A DNA stretch of 64,000 nt from Selenomonas sp. AE3005 (GTDB taxonomy: Bacteria; Bacillota; Negativicutes; Selenomonadales; Selenomonadaceae). Location of the stretch: NCBI RefSeq assembly GCF_000686945.1, contig NZ_JMME01000002.1, positions 298,121 to 362,120 of the forward strand, written 5' to 3'. The notes below the pieces were generated by a model, which worked only from the letters and a program-made list of their open reading frames with translations, did not search any database and had not been told where the DNA came from. Shown piece after piece: positions 35,223 through 45,111 of the stretch. Position 1 is the first letter of the stretch; each line of letters opens with the position of its first letter. A program made the translations under genes and the position numbers.

Positions 35223-38200
35223 ATGCAGAAGTATCGCATAGTTCCGCAACAAGATAATATGTTTTGGCAGCTGGTGCAGGGCATGACGCTCGATGATGAG
35301 GAAAAGACCTTGCTGAAAAATGCGGTTATCCGTCATGTCGAAGTCAGTGTCAAAAACAGCGCCTGGGAAATTGCTTTGACAAGTCAGACGCTTATTCCTG
35401 ACGCGCTGTTAAAAGCAGCTGCGGCGCAGATTTGCAGCAAGTGTAATTTGCAGGACGTCATTTTCTATCAGGACGTCATTGACATTGAGGATGGCATTCA
35501 TAAGGTGTGGGCCAAGCTCGTAACGCAGGTGGCCGAGGGGAATCCCACGGTTTTTCAACTGCTCAAGCGTTCCAAGTACACCGTAGACGGCAGCAAACTC
35601 ATCCTGCATGTGCCCGGGGAACTGGGCGGCGAAATCATGCGCGCGCATGCCGTGACACAGTTGATGAGCCGGGCTATTAAGGACATGCTGGGCTATCGCT
35701 GCCCCGTAGTCTGCGAGGCCAGTGAAGAGGTACTGCAGAATCTGGAAGTAGACGACAGCTTTAATACTCCCGAATATCAGGCGGCCGTGCATAAGGAACG
35801 CGTGGCTGAATCCCGGGCCGAGTCGGCCAAAGCCACCGATAAGAAACCGGCGGCAGAAAAAGCTGCCCCCAGGAAACGCGAGGACTTGTCCCGGCCAGTG
35901 GTGGTACAAAGTGCCGGCAATACCATCTTTGGCACTGGTGTCATGGGCGAGCGCAAACTTATCGACGAGCTGGACGGCGAGACGAAAAACGTCATCTTGG
36001 AAGGCTTTATCGGTGAAGGTGCCGGTTCCGGCCTGAAAACCATTGAGTTTAAGACGGGTACCAAACTCCTGACCTTTTGCCTGTCGGATGAGTCTAACGG
36101 CATTGCCTGCAAGAAATTCTTCAAAACTGGCAAGGGGCGCAACGGCAAGGAAGAAAACTATGACGAAATAATGAGCCAGCTGAAGGACGGCATGTCTGTC
36201 CGCGTGCGGGGCTCGGTGCGTTTTGATACCTATATGAACGAGTACGTGCTCTTTGTGGACTCACTGGCTAAAAAAGAGCAGAAAAAGCGTACCGATGAGG
36301 CCGAAGTAAAGCGGGTGGAACTCCATGCGCATACCACCATGAGCGCCATGGACGCGGTGGTATCGGTTAAAGACCTCATAAAGACAGCTGACAGCTGGGG
36401 CTGGCCGGCTATTGCCATCACTGACCACGGCGTGGTTCAGGCCTATCCGGACGCGGCCAAAACGGCAGAAAAACTCAATATCAAGGTTATCTACGGCATG
36501 GAAGGCTATCTTACCGGGGATGATTTTGAGCAGAAAAGAGCTAATCATATTATCTTCCTGGCCAAGAATCCCAACGGCCTGCGCAATCTCTACCAGCTGG
36601 TATCCCTGTCCCATGTCAAATATTTCCATCGTCAGCCGCGCCTGCCCAAGAAAATCATTCAGGAATACAGGGACGGTATAATCATCGGCTCGGCCTGTGA
36701 GGCCGGCGAACTGATTCGTGCCATTGTGGAGGGGCAGTCTGAGGAAAAACTGCTTGAGATAGCAGATTTCTATGACTACCTGGAGATTCAGCCCATCCAT
36801 AACAATGACTTCCTGAAACGCAGCGAAAAATTTCCTAATATCACGACTGATGAAGATTTAATCAATATCAACCTCAAAGTGGCAGAATTGGCCAAAAAGC
36901 TGGGGAAAATGCTGGTGGCTACCTGCGATGTACATTTCCTCAATCCCGATGACAGCATTTACCGCGCCATTCTCATGAAAGGCAAGGGCTTTGATGACGC
37001 AGAAATGCAGCCGCCCCTGTACCTGAGGACGACGGAAGAAATGATGGCCGAATTTGACTACCTCGGCGAAGAGGCAGCTTACGAGGCTGTGGTCACCAAT
37101 CCCCGGAAAATAAATGACATGATTGAAAAGTTCAAGCCGATTCCTGATGACTTGTACTCACCGATGATTCCCGGAGCCGACGAAGAAATTCAATCCATGT
37201 CCTACAACCGGGCCAAGGCCATGTATGGGGAAAACCTGCCGGAAATCGTTGAGGCACGTCTGCAGCAGGAGCTTAAGCCCATTATCGGCCACGGCTTTTC
37301 CGTGCTTTATCTTATCTCCCAGCGTCTGGTGAAAAAATCAAATGACGATGGATATCTGGTAGGTTCCCGTGGTTCCGTAGGTTCGTCCTTTATCGCCACG
37401 ATGACGGGGATAACGGAGGTTAACCCCCTGCCGCCGCACTGGCGTTGCCCGCATTGCCAGTACAGCAAATTTATTACCGATGGTTCCTACGGCTGCGGCT
37501 ATGACCTGCCGGATATGGACTGTCCTGTCTGCGGTACACCGCTTATTAAGGACGGCCACGACATACCATTCGCCGTATTTCTGGGGTTCGATGGGGACAA
37601 GGTGCCTGATATCGACTTGAACTTCTCCGGTACATACCAGCCCGTGGCGCATAAGTACACGGAAATTCTGTTTGGCAAGGACAACGTATACCGTGCCGGT
37701 TCCATTCAGACCGTGGCTGATAAAACGGCCTTTGGCTATGTGAAGAAATTCTTTGAGGAAAAGGGTGTTAAAAAGCACATTTCCTATATCGACCGGCTGG
37801 CACACGGCTGTATGGGCGTAAAGTCCACAACCGGCCAGCACCCGGCCGGCATCATGGTTGTGCCCCGGGATATGGACGTACATTTCTTCACACCCATTCA
37901 GCACCCGGCTAATGATATGAACTGCGGCACGATTACCACGCATTTCGATTACCATTCCATCAGCAGCCGTTTGGTTAAGCTCGATATTCTCGGACACGAT
38001 GACCCGACCGTAATCAAAATGCTGGAGGACCTGACCTGCCGCGATCCGAAAACGATTCCCTTCGATGATGTGGCCACGATGTCGCTCTTTTACTGTACTG
38101 ACGCGCTGGGCGTGACACCGGAGGAACTCGGAGCAACTTCCGGCACCTTCGGCATACCGGAGTTCCGTACACCGTTTACGCGGCAGATGATTGACGACAC

Positions 38201-39035
38201 CAATCCCGACGTGTTCTCGGACCTCGTGCGTATATCAGGGTTCTCCCATGGTACCGACGTGTGGCTGGGCAATGCTCAGGACCTTATCCGCAGCGGTCAG
38301 TGTACCATTAAGAATGCTATCTCGGCCCGTGATGATATCATGATGTATCTTATCCATCACGGCATTGACCCGCTGCTGTCCTTTAAGACCATGGAAAAGG
38401 TGCGTAAGGGCAAGGGCATTGACCCGGAAGTGGTGAAGAAACTGCAGGACGGCGATATACCGCAGTGGTATATTGATTCCTGTCAGAAGATAAAATACCT
38501 CTTCCCTCGGGCGCATGCCACGGCTTACGTTATGATGGCTTACCGCATTGCGTTCTGCAAGGTTCATTATCCATTGGCTTATTATGCGGCTTATTTCTCA
38601 ATCCGCGCCGATGAATTTGACGCCAACGTCGTTGCCAGGGGGCAGGAATATGTTGGGCAGCAGATAAAGGAACTGGAGGAGATTTCCAAGGAGAAAAAAC
38701 TCGACGCCAAGCAAAATGCTACGCTGATTGTTCTGCAGCTGGCCTGGGAAATGTACCTGCGTGGTTACGACTGCGAAAAGGTGGATATCTACACCTCGGA
38801 TGCAGAAAAATTCGTTATCCACGAAAAATCCCTGCTGCCGCCGCTCGCCAGCCTGGCCGGCATGGGCACAAAAGCCTCCCAGAGCATTGTCGAGGCCAGA
38901 AAAGATGGTATTTTCACCAGTATCGAAGACCTGCGCCGCCGTACCGGTATTTCCAAGACCAATATCGAAATACTCCGCGACCACGGCTGCCTCGACGGCA
39001 TGGGCGAATCCGACCAGATTGCCTTGTTTTGCTGA
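35223..39035 (+). CDS. polC: PolC-type DNA polymerase III alpha subunit lacking the exonuclease domain
   Basis: 1270-aa replicative polymerase. Order: N-terminal domain (1-about 200), a Lys/Ala-rich linker (about 200-222), OB domain (about 235-350), PHP domain from RVELHAHTTMSAMDAVVS, then a polymerase core with DIDLNFSGTYQ and LDILGHDDPT, the PolC zinc motif CPHCQY...CPVCG, and a helix-hairpin-helix tail. In standard PolC (about 1440 aa) a DnaQ-like 3'-5' exonuclease is inserted in the PHP domain after the EGYxxxD segment; here YLTGDDFEQKRANHIIFLAK runs straight through and no DxE exonuclease motif is present. Proofreading must come from a separate protein. The lost length of about 170 residues agrees. 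Confidence 0.95.
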   Translation: MQKYRIVPQQDNMFWQLVQGMTLDDEEKTLLKNAVIRHVEVSVKNSAWEIALTSQTLIPDALLKAAAAQICSKCNLQDVIFYQDVIDIEDGIHKVWAKLVTQVAEGNPTVFQLLKRSKYTVDGSKLILHVPGELGGEIMRAHAVTQLMSRAIKDMLGYRCPVVCEASEEVLQNLEVDDSFNTPEYQAAVHKERVAESRAESAKATDKKPAAEKAAPRKREDLSRPVVVQSAGNTIFGTGVMGERKLIDELDGETKNVILEGFIGEGAGSGLKTIEFKTGTKLLTFCLSDESNGIACKKFFKTGKGRNGKEENYDEIMSQLKDGMSVRVRGSVRFDTYMNEYVLFVDSLAKKEQKKRTDEAEVKRVELHAHTTMSAMDAVVSVKDLIKTADSWGWPAIAITDHGVVQAYPDAAKTAEKLNIKVIYGMEGYLTGDDFEQKRANHIIFLAKNPNGLRNLYQLVSLSHVKYFHRQPRLPKKIIQEYRDGIIIGSACEAGELIRAIVEGQSEEKLLEIADFYDYLEIQPIHNNDFLKRSEKFPNITTDEDLININLKVAELAKKLGKMLVATCDVHFLNPDDSIYRAILMKGKGFDDAEMQPPLYLRTTEEMMAEFDYLGEEAAYEAVVTNPRKINDMIEKFKPIPDDLYSPMIPGADEEIQSMSYNRAKAMYGENLPEIVEARLQQELKPIIGHGFSVLYLISQRLVKKSNDDGYLVGSRGSVGSSFIATMTGITEVNPLPPHWRCPHCQYSKFITDGSYGCGYDLPDMDCPVCGTPLIKDGHDIPFAVFLGFDGDKVPDIDLNFSGTYQPVAHKYTEILFGKDNVYRAGSIQTVADKTAFGYVKKFFEEKGVKKHISYIDRLAHGCMGVKSTTGQHPAGIMVVPRDMDVHFFTPIQHPANDMNCGTITTHFDYHSISSRLVKLDILGHDDPTVIKMLEDLTCRDPKTIPFDDVATMSLFYCTDALGVTPEELGATSGTFGIPEFRTPFTRQMIDDTNPDVFSDLVRISGFSHGTDVWLGNAQDLIRSGQCTIKNAISARDDIMMYLIHHGIDPLLSFKTMEKVRKGKGIDPEVVKKLQDGDIPQWYIDSCQKIKYLFPRAHATAYVMMAYRIAFCKVHYPLAYYAAYFSIRADEFDANVVARGQEYVGQQIKELEEISKEKKLDAKQNATLIVLQLAWEMYLRGYDCEKVDIYTSDAEKFVIHEKSLLPPLASLAGMGTKASQSIVEARKDGIFTSIEDLRRRTGISKTNIEILRDHGCLDGMGESDQIALFC

Positions 39036-39044
39036 TGTCTGACA

Positions 39045-39073
39045 TAGACAAAAAAGAAGGCTTTTGCTAAAAT
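39045..39073 (+). promoter_or_regulatory. Sigma-70 promoter for miaB-mutS-mutL
   Basis: TAGACA (39045-39050), a 17-base spacer ending TGC, and TAAAAT (39068-39073), 43 bases before miaB. Good -35, extended -10. Confidence 0.65.
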
Positions 39074-39116
39074 ATAGTATTGGGTAACAATTTACTAAAG
39101 GACTGAATGATTTAAG

Positions 39117-40466
39117 ATGAAGATAATAAATGGCAAAGCTCAGCGCTATGTCAAGTTTTTGGTTTACGGCTGTCAGATGAATGTGGCGGATGCGGAACGC
39201 ATGGCCGGGCAGCTGGCGGATATTGGTTATGAGCGGCTGGCTGATGATGCGGATATGGCAGAGGCCGATCTGCTGATCATCAATACCTGTGCTGTCCGGG
39301 AAACGGCTGAGGATAAGGTTTACGGTAAAATCGGTGAGATAAAGAATCTCAAACGTAAGAATCCGCAGCTGATTTTCGGCATTACCGGTTGTATGGCGCA
39401 GAAGGAAAGCGACAAGCTTATCAAACGGGCGCCGCATATTGATTTTGTGCTGGGGACCGGCAAGGTGCATGAGCTCAATCAGGTTGTACAGGAAATTGAG
39501 CAGGAGCACGGTCATGTGGTCAATACGGCACTGGACGATAAGACAGCGCCGGCGATTGCCGAGGACAGCCGTGTGGCCCGTGACGGTAAACTTTCAGCCT
39601 GGATTCCCATCATGTATGGGTGCAACAATTTTTGTACCTATTGTATAGTGCCCTATGTGCGTGGCCGCGAACGCAGCCGCCGTCCCGAAGATGTGGTGAA
39701 AGAAGTGGAGCAGGCTGTGGCGCAGGGATATAAGGAAGTTACCCTGCTCGGCCAGAATGTTAACTCCTACGGCAAAGACCATAAGCTGGCCACGTTTGCG
39801 GAACTGCTGCAGATGGTGGATAAGGTGCCGGGCATTAAGCGTGTGCGCTTTATGACTTCGCATCCCAAGGATTTGAGTGATGAGGTCATTGAGGCTATTG
39901 CCACAGGTGAGCATCTTTGTGAGCATATTCATCTGCCGGTACAGTATGGCAGCAATCATCTATTAAAGGCCATGAATCGTGTTTATACGGTGGAAAGCTA
40001 CAAGGAACTCGTGAAGAAGATTCGGGCGCGTATTCCTGAGGCGTCACTCACTACGGATTTGATTGTGGGTTTCCCCGGCGAAACGGCAGATGACTTTGCG
40101 CAGATGCTCGCGTTCTTAAAGGAAATCCGCTATGATTCGGCCTATACGTTTATCTATTCCAAGCGCTCCGGCACGCCGGCGGCCACGATGGACAATCAGG
40201 TGGACGATGCGGTGAAGAAAGAACGTCTGAACGCCCTCATGGAGGTGCAGAATCAGATAAGCCTGGAAAAGAATCAGGCTCTGCAGGACGCTGTTATGGA
40301 AGTTATGGTCGAAGGCCCCAGCAAGAATGACGCGGCTGTATGGACGGGGCATACCCGTACGAATAAAATCGTGCTCTTTAGTCATCAGGATGAGCAGCCT
40401 GGTGATTTCATCAATGTTAAGATTACTCACCCTCAGACCTGGGTGTTAAAAGGCATGCGTGTATAA
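39117..40466 (+). CDS. miaB: tRNA-2-methylthio-N6-isopentenyladenosine synthase
   Basis: 449-aa radical SAM methylthiotransferase that modifies A37 of tRNAs reading U-starting codons. The N-terminal UPF0004 domain holds the auxiliary-cluster cysteines (YGCQMNVADAE, INTCAVRETAEDK, GITGCMAQKE), the radical SAM motif is MYGCNNFCTYCIVPYVRGRE, and a TRAM domain closes the protein (VMVEGPSKND.....). Length is standard. It is 81 bases after polC behind its own promoter. Confidence 0.96.
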   Translation: MKIINGKAQRYVKFLVYGCQMNVADAERMAGQLADIGYERLADDADMAEADLLIINTCAVRETAEDKVYGKIGEIKNLKRKNPQLIFGITGCMAQKESDKLIKRAPHIDFVLGTGKVHELNQVVQEIEQEHGHVVNTALDDKTAPAIAEDSRVARDGKLSAWIPIMYGCNNFCTYCIVPYVRGRERSRRPEDVVKEVEQAVAQGYKEVTLLGQNVNSYGKDHKLATFAELLQMVDKVPGIKRVRFMTSHPKDLSDEVIEAIATGEHLCEHIHLPVQYGSNHLLKAMNRVYTVESYKELVKKIRARIPEASLTTDLIVGFPGETADDFAQMLAFLKEIRYDSAYTFIYSKRSGTPAATMDNQVDDAVKKERLNALMEVQNQISLEKNQALQDAVMEVMVEGPSKNDAAVWTGHTRTNKIVLFSHQDEQPGDFINVKITHPQTWVLKGMRV

Positions 40467-40475
40467 TTTTGCGGA

Positions 40476-40500
40476 GAGCTCCCTCAAGGTGAGGGAGCTC
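40476..40500 (+). terminator. Perfect hairpin between miaB and mutS
   Basis: GAGCTCCCTC and GAGGGAGCTC form a perfect 10-bp stem around AAGGT. There is no T-run, so it may stabilise the upstream mRNA rather than terminate. Confidence 0.6.
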
Positions 40501-40547
40501 CTGCCGTTATTTATAGTTTTTTAGATTTGTGGAGGTGCAGCGCTTAC

Positions 40548-43136
40548 ATGGAACTTACGCCCATGATGCAGCAATATCTGGCCACCAAGGAACAGCATCC
40601 CGAGGCCATTCTCTTTTTCCGGTTGGGTGATTTCTATGAAATGTTCTTTGACGATGCGCGAATTGTGTCAAAGGAGCTCAGTCTGACCTTGACCAGCCGC
40701 AGCGGCGACACGGATAAGTCACCTATGTGCGGCGTGCCCTATCATGCGGCTGAGGGGTATATCAACAAGCTCGTGAGCCGTGGTTACAAGGTGGCTATTG
40801 CCGAGCAGATTGGTGACCCCAAGGCCAAAGGGCTGACCAAGCGTGAGGTCATAAAAATCATCACTCCGGGAACGGTGCTGTCGGAGTCGGCCCTGAAGGA
40901 CGCGGCCAATAATTATATTGCGCTGGTTTATGAAAAGGGCGAGGCCATTATTCTGGCTGGTGCGGATATTTCCACGGGCGAATGTTTCTATGGCATATAT
41001 GACGGCGGCAGCCGGGAGCAAATGCTATATGATGAGCTTTACCGTCTGGCCATGCCGGAACTGCTGGTGGTGGGGCAGCCGTCCTTTATGGACAATTTAA
41101 AGGAGTTCACCGACCTGCGCCTGCCGGCTGTATCGTACACGCGTATTGAGGACGTTTCCCCTGCGGTGGAGGACAGGATTATTGAGCATTTTGCCGCAGA
41201 TGTGCGTCCCTGCGATGAAGGGGCCAAGGAGGCCGTGGCTACGCTGCTCGATTATCTCCATGCTACGGTGATGACGGATTTAACGCATCTCAATCAGTTG
41301 AACTTTTTGGATGCCTCGGAAAATCTGGTCATTGATACCTATACCCTGCGTAATCTGGAAATCACGCGCAACCTGCGTGATGGCGGCAAGAAGGATACGT
41401 TGCTCGATGTATTGGATTTTACGCAAACAGCTATGGGCAGCCGCCTGCTGAAAAAATGGCTGGAGTACCCGTTGTTAAATATCCTGCCCATCAACCAGCG
41501 GCTTGACGCGGTGGAAGAGCTGACCAAGGACTTTGCTCTGCGTGGCGGCCTGCGTGCCGGCTGCAAGGAAGTGCATGACTTCGAGCGTCTGTTGACGCGT
41601 ATTGAGGTGGGGACGGCCAATGCCAGGGATTTGATTGCGCTTAAAATATCGCTGATGTGCCTGCCACAGATTAAAGGCCAGCTGGCCAAGGCACAGTCGC
41701 AGGTACTTAAGGGCTGTCATGAAAATATGCAGGTCTTTGATGACTTGGTAGATTTATTGCAGCGTTCCATTGTGGACGAGCCGGGAATTTCCCTGCGTGA
41801 TGGCGGCATTATTAAAGCAGGTTACAACGCTGACCTTGACGAGTACCGCCGGATTGCCCATGACAGCAAGTCCATGCTGCAGGAAATCGAGGAACGGGAA
41901 AAGGAAGAAACGGGCATTCGTTCACTGAAAATCGGCTATAACAAGGTGTTTGGCTATTATATTGAGGTGCGCCACAGCGGTGCTGACCTGGTGCCTGACC
42001 GCTATATCCGCAAGCAGACACTGGCCAATGCGGAGCGCTATATCACCGAAGAACTGAAAGAGTTTGAGACAAAAATTCTCGGCGCACAGGAAAAAATCGT
42101 CAGCATTGAGTACAATCTCTTTACGGAAGTCCGCGAAGTCATTAAGACCAGACTGACGGAAATTCAGGGCACAGCCCATGAAATTGCCATTGTGGACGTA
42201 CTGACGGGACTGGCTGAGGCAGCGGTAGCTTATAACTACGTGCGGCCGCGCATGACCACCAACGGCGAGATTGACATAAAGGACGGCCGCCATCCTTTGG
42301 TGGAGCGCATTCTTACGCGTGATTTGTTTGTTCCCAATGATACAAAGCTGAATCATAATGACTGCGAAATCATGCTGATTACCGGGCCGAACATGGCCGG
42401 TAAATCCACCTACATGCGGCAGACGGCGTTGCTCACGTTGATGGCGCAAATTGGCAGCTTTATCCCGGCACGGGAGGCGGCAATTTCGCCGGTTGACCGC
42501 ATATTTACCCGTATTGGTGCCAGTGATGACTTAGTCAGCGGCCAAAGTACCTTTATGGTGGAAATGAATGAAGTGGCGCAGATTTTAAAATATGCGACCA
42601 AGAACAGTCTGGTTATTCTCGATGAAATCGGCCGCGGTACCAGCACTTTTGATGGCATGAGTATTGCCCGGGCCGTGATTGAACACATCGAGCAGAAGGT
42701 GCATGCCAAGACGCTCTTTGCGACACACTATCATGAACTGACGGATTTGGAAAACAAAATCGTCAGGAATTACTGTGTAGCGGTCAAGGAACGCGGTACG
42801 CAGGTAGCTTTCCTGCGGCGCATTGTACCGGGGGCGGCGGATAAGTCCTACGGTATCCATGTAGCACGGCTGGCTGGCCTGCCCAAGTCCGTAACCAAAC
42901 GGGCAGAGGATATTCTGGCAGAACTTGAGGCAGACGCGGCTGTTATGCAGGAAAATACCGGCAGTGCAGCTCCGGCACCGGCAGAAAAGCCCGTGGACAT
43001 GATGGGCTCGTTGTTTGCTAACAGCCTTAGCGACAAATTGTTGGCTTTGGACGTTATGACCATGACACCGTTAGAGGCCATGAATGAACTTTATAAATTA
43101 CAGGCACAGGCCAAGAGGGAGGCAGGACAAGCATGA
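40548..43136 (+). CDS. mutS: DNA mismatch repair protein MutS
   Basis: 862-aa mismatch sensor. The N-terminal mismatch-binding Phe-x-Glu is in GDFYEMFFDDA, the ATPase Walker A is GPNMAGKSTYMRQTAL, with Walker B VILDEIGRGTSTFDG and the GATHYHELT-like FATHYHELTD. A C-terminal tail after about 780 is Ala/Pro-rich before a short helix, as usual. ATG 40548 is ten bases after GGAGGTG at 40531-40537. Stop overlaps mutL start by four bases. Confidence 0.97.
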   Translation: MELTPMMQQYLATKEQHPEAILFFRLGDFYEMFFDDARIVSKELSLTLTSRSGDTDKSPMCGVPYHAAEGYINKLVSRGYKVAIAEQIGDPKAKGLTKREVIKIITPGTVLSESALKDAANNYIALVYEKGEAIILAGADISTGECFYGIYDGGSREQMLYDELYRLAMPELLVVGQPSFMDNLKEFTDLRLPAVSYTRIEDVSPAVEDRIIEHFAADVRPCDEGAKEAVATLLDYLHATVMTDLTHLNQLNFLDASENLVIDTYTLRNLEITRNLRDGGKKDTLLDVLDFTQTAMGSRLLKKWLEYPLLNILPINQRLDAVEELTKDFALRGGLRAGCKEVHDFERLLTRIEVGTANARDLIALKISLMCLPQIKGQLAKAQSQVLKGCHENMQVFDDLVDLLQRSIVDEPGISLRDGGIIKAGYNADLDEYRRIAHDSKSMLQEIEEREKEETGIRSLKIGYNKVFGYYIEVRHSGADLVPDRYIRKQTLANAERYITEELKEFETKILGAQEKIVSIEYNLFTEVREVIKTRLTEIQGTAHEIAIVDVLTGLAEAAVAYNYVRPRMTTNGEIDIKDGRHPLVERILTRDLFVPNDTKLNHNDCEIMLITGPNMAGKSTYMRQTALLTLMAQIGSFIPAREAAISPVDRIFTRIGASDDLVSGQSTFMVEMNEVAQILKYATKNSLVILDEIGRGTSTFDGMSIARAVIEHIEQKVHAKTLFATHYHELTDLENKIVRNYCVAVKERGTQVAFLRRIVPGAADKSYGIHVARLAGLPKSVTKRAEDILAELEADAAVMQENTGSAAPAPAEKPVDMMGSLFANSLSDKLLALDVMTMTPLEAMNELYKLQAQAKREAGQA

Positions 43137-45091
43137 GCCTAATCCACGTTTTAGATGACAACACCATCAATAAAATTGCCGCCGGTGAGGTGGTGGAGCG
43201 GCCGGCATCAGTAATCAAGGAACTTATTGAAAATGCCATGGACGCCGGGGCAACCCGTATCGAAGTGGAAATCATGGCCGGTGGCACCTCTTTTATGCGC
43301 GTGACGGACAACGGCAAGGGCATGAGCAAGGAAGACGCACAAATGGCGATTTTGCGCCATGCTACCAGTAAGATACAGGCGGTTTCAGACCTTAATACCA
43401 TTTCCACGATGGGATTCAGGGGCGAGGCTTTGCCGACGATTGCCTCTGTGTCGCGGTTCACCATGCTGACCAGGGAGCAGGGGGCAGACCTGGGAACCAA
43501 GGTGGAGATAACTGGCGGCAAGACGCCGGATATTATTGAAATGGGCTGCAATGTGGGGACGACCATTAAGGTGGAGGACTTGTTCTTCAATACCCCGGCC
43601 CGGAAGAAATTTTTGAAAACCAATCATACGGAAGGCTCGAAGATAAATGATTTTATCATCAAACTGGCCTTGTCCAGGCCGGATATTGCCTTTCAGTTTA
43701 TCAACAACAACAAAACGGCGGTGGTAACGCCGGGCAATGGCAATCTGTTTGATACGGTGCAGGCCATTTACGGCGGGCAGGTAGCCGATTCCCTGTTGAC
43801 GCTGCAGTTAGAGGACGACGACCTGAAGATTGCCGGTTTTATCACCAAGCCGTCTATGCTGAAAAGCAGCCGCAGCTGGCAGACCTTCATTGTCAACGGG
43901 CGCATTATCCAGAATCGAGCCATTGCCAAAGCCATTGACAACGCCTATCGTTCATTGATTCCTAAAAGCGGTTTTCCCCTGACGGTGCTTAAAATCACCG
44001 TGCCGCAGCGCACGATTGATGTCAATGTTCATCCGCAGAAAAGCGAGATGAAGTTTGAAGATGAAAGCCGTATTTTTAAGGCCGTGTATAAGTCGGTGTT
44101 GGACGCTATCCGCCCCAGTGCCGGCGGCGCGTTGCAGGACGTAGCGGCGGTGGTGGAAAAGCCCCGGGCGCAGCAGTACACGATGGAGCCGATGGAGTTT
44201 GTACCAGCCACGGCTCCGGCACCGCAGACAGCACGGCAGCCGCTGACTGCAAATCATCAGCCGGCGTATCAGCCGAAAACCATTTACGAGGCTGTCAGCC
44301 GGCCGGCGGTAAAACCGGCGGTGAGCTTTGCGGAGGCACAGGCCCAGCTGCAGCAGGAGCGGCAGGTTCATTATCAGCAGGCCGAACATCGGGAGGCCGT
44401 AGCTGACAGTCAGCAGCTTGACAAGTCAAAATCTGACCTGTCAAATACAGACATGTCAACGGCCGCCCACAATAACGATTTGTCAGCCGCAGAACCGGCC
44501 GGGGAAAACACGGGGCGCATGATTCCTATCGGGCAGGTGGACCTGACCTATATTATCGCGCAGGACTTAAAGGGACTATATATCATTGACCAGCATGCCG
44601 CCCATGAACGTATACTGTTTGACAAGTTGTCAGCCATGGTGGACGGCATTCCCTCACAGCAGCTGTTAGTACACCAGCTCCTGACCTTTGACCGCAAAGA
44701 GGCGGCTCTGGTGGAGGAGAACAAGGAACTGTTTGCTAAACTGGGCTTTCAGTTAGAGGCCGCTGGTGACTTTGACTACCGCCTGATGGAAGTGCCGGCA
44801 GATGTGCCAGTCAGTGAGGCGGAGGATATTGTCCGGGAAATTCTGACGGATTTGAGCAATATGCATGAAACCACTGCCAAGGAAATCCGTCAGGCCTGCC
44901 TGGCCACGACCGCCTGCCGCGCGGCTATCAAGGCCGGGGAAGAGCTCAATATGCGGCAGATGGAAATACTGCTGGATGAACTGGCGGTAACGGCATTTCC
45001 CTACACCTGTCCCCACGGACGTCCGACCATTTTAAAGTTCAGCAGTGAGGATTTAGCCAAGATGTTCAAGCGGACAGGCTTTGGTTTTTGA
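43133..45091 (+). CDS. mutL: DNA mismatch repair protein MutL (endonuclease type)
   Basis: 652-aa GHKL ATPase acting after MutS. N-terminal motifs are KIAAGEVVERPASVIKELIE, DAGATRI, DNGKGM and GFRGEAL. A Gln/Ala-rich linker (about 340-450) precedes a C-terminal domain with DQHAAHERILFD and CPHGRPT, the zinc-dependent endonuclease motifs of MutL proteins from bacteria lacking MutH; the last acidic residue of the DQHAx2Ex4E motif is Asp instead of Glu. The linker stretch LDKSKSDLSNTDMS is encoded by a run of TGACnnGTCA-type repeats (44419-44458). ATGA overlap with mutS. Confidence 0.95.
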   Translation: MSLIHVLDDNTINKIAAGEVVERPASVIKELIENAMDAGATRIEVEIMAGGTSFMRVTDNGKGMSKEDAQMAILRHATSKIQAVSDLNTISTMGFRGEALPTIASVSRFTMLTREQGADLGTKVEITGGKTPDIIEMGCNVGTTIKVEDLFFNTPARKKFLKTNHTEGSKINDFIIKLALSRPDIAFQFINNNKTAVVTPGNGNLFDTVQAIYGGQVADSLLTLQLEDDDLKIAGFITKPSMLKSSRSWQTFIVNGRIIQNRAIAKAIDNAYRSLIPKSGFPLTVLKITVPQRTIDVNVHPQKSEMKFEDESRIFKAVYKSVLDAIRPSAGGALQDVAAVVEKPRAQQYTMEPMEFVPATAPAPQTARQPLTANHQPAYQPKTIYEAVSRPAVKPAVSFAEAQAQLQQERQVHYQQAEHREAVADSQQLDKSKSDLSNTDMSTAAHNNDLSAAEPAGENTGRMIPIGQVDLTYIIAQDLKGLYIIDQHAAHERILFDKLSAMVDGIPSQQLLVHQLLTFDRKEAALVEENKELFAKLGFQLEAAGDFDYRLMEVPADVPVSEAEDIVREILTDLSNMHETTAKEIRQACLATTACRAAIKAGEELNMRQMEILLDELAVTAFPYTCPHGRPTILKFSSEDLAKMFKRTGFGF

Positions 45092-45111
45092 GAAAGAGTG
45101 ATTGATAGATA

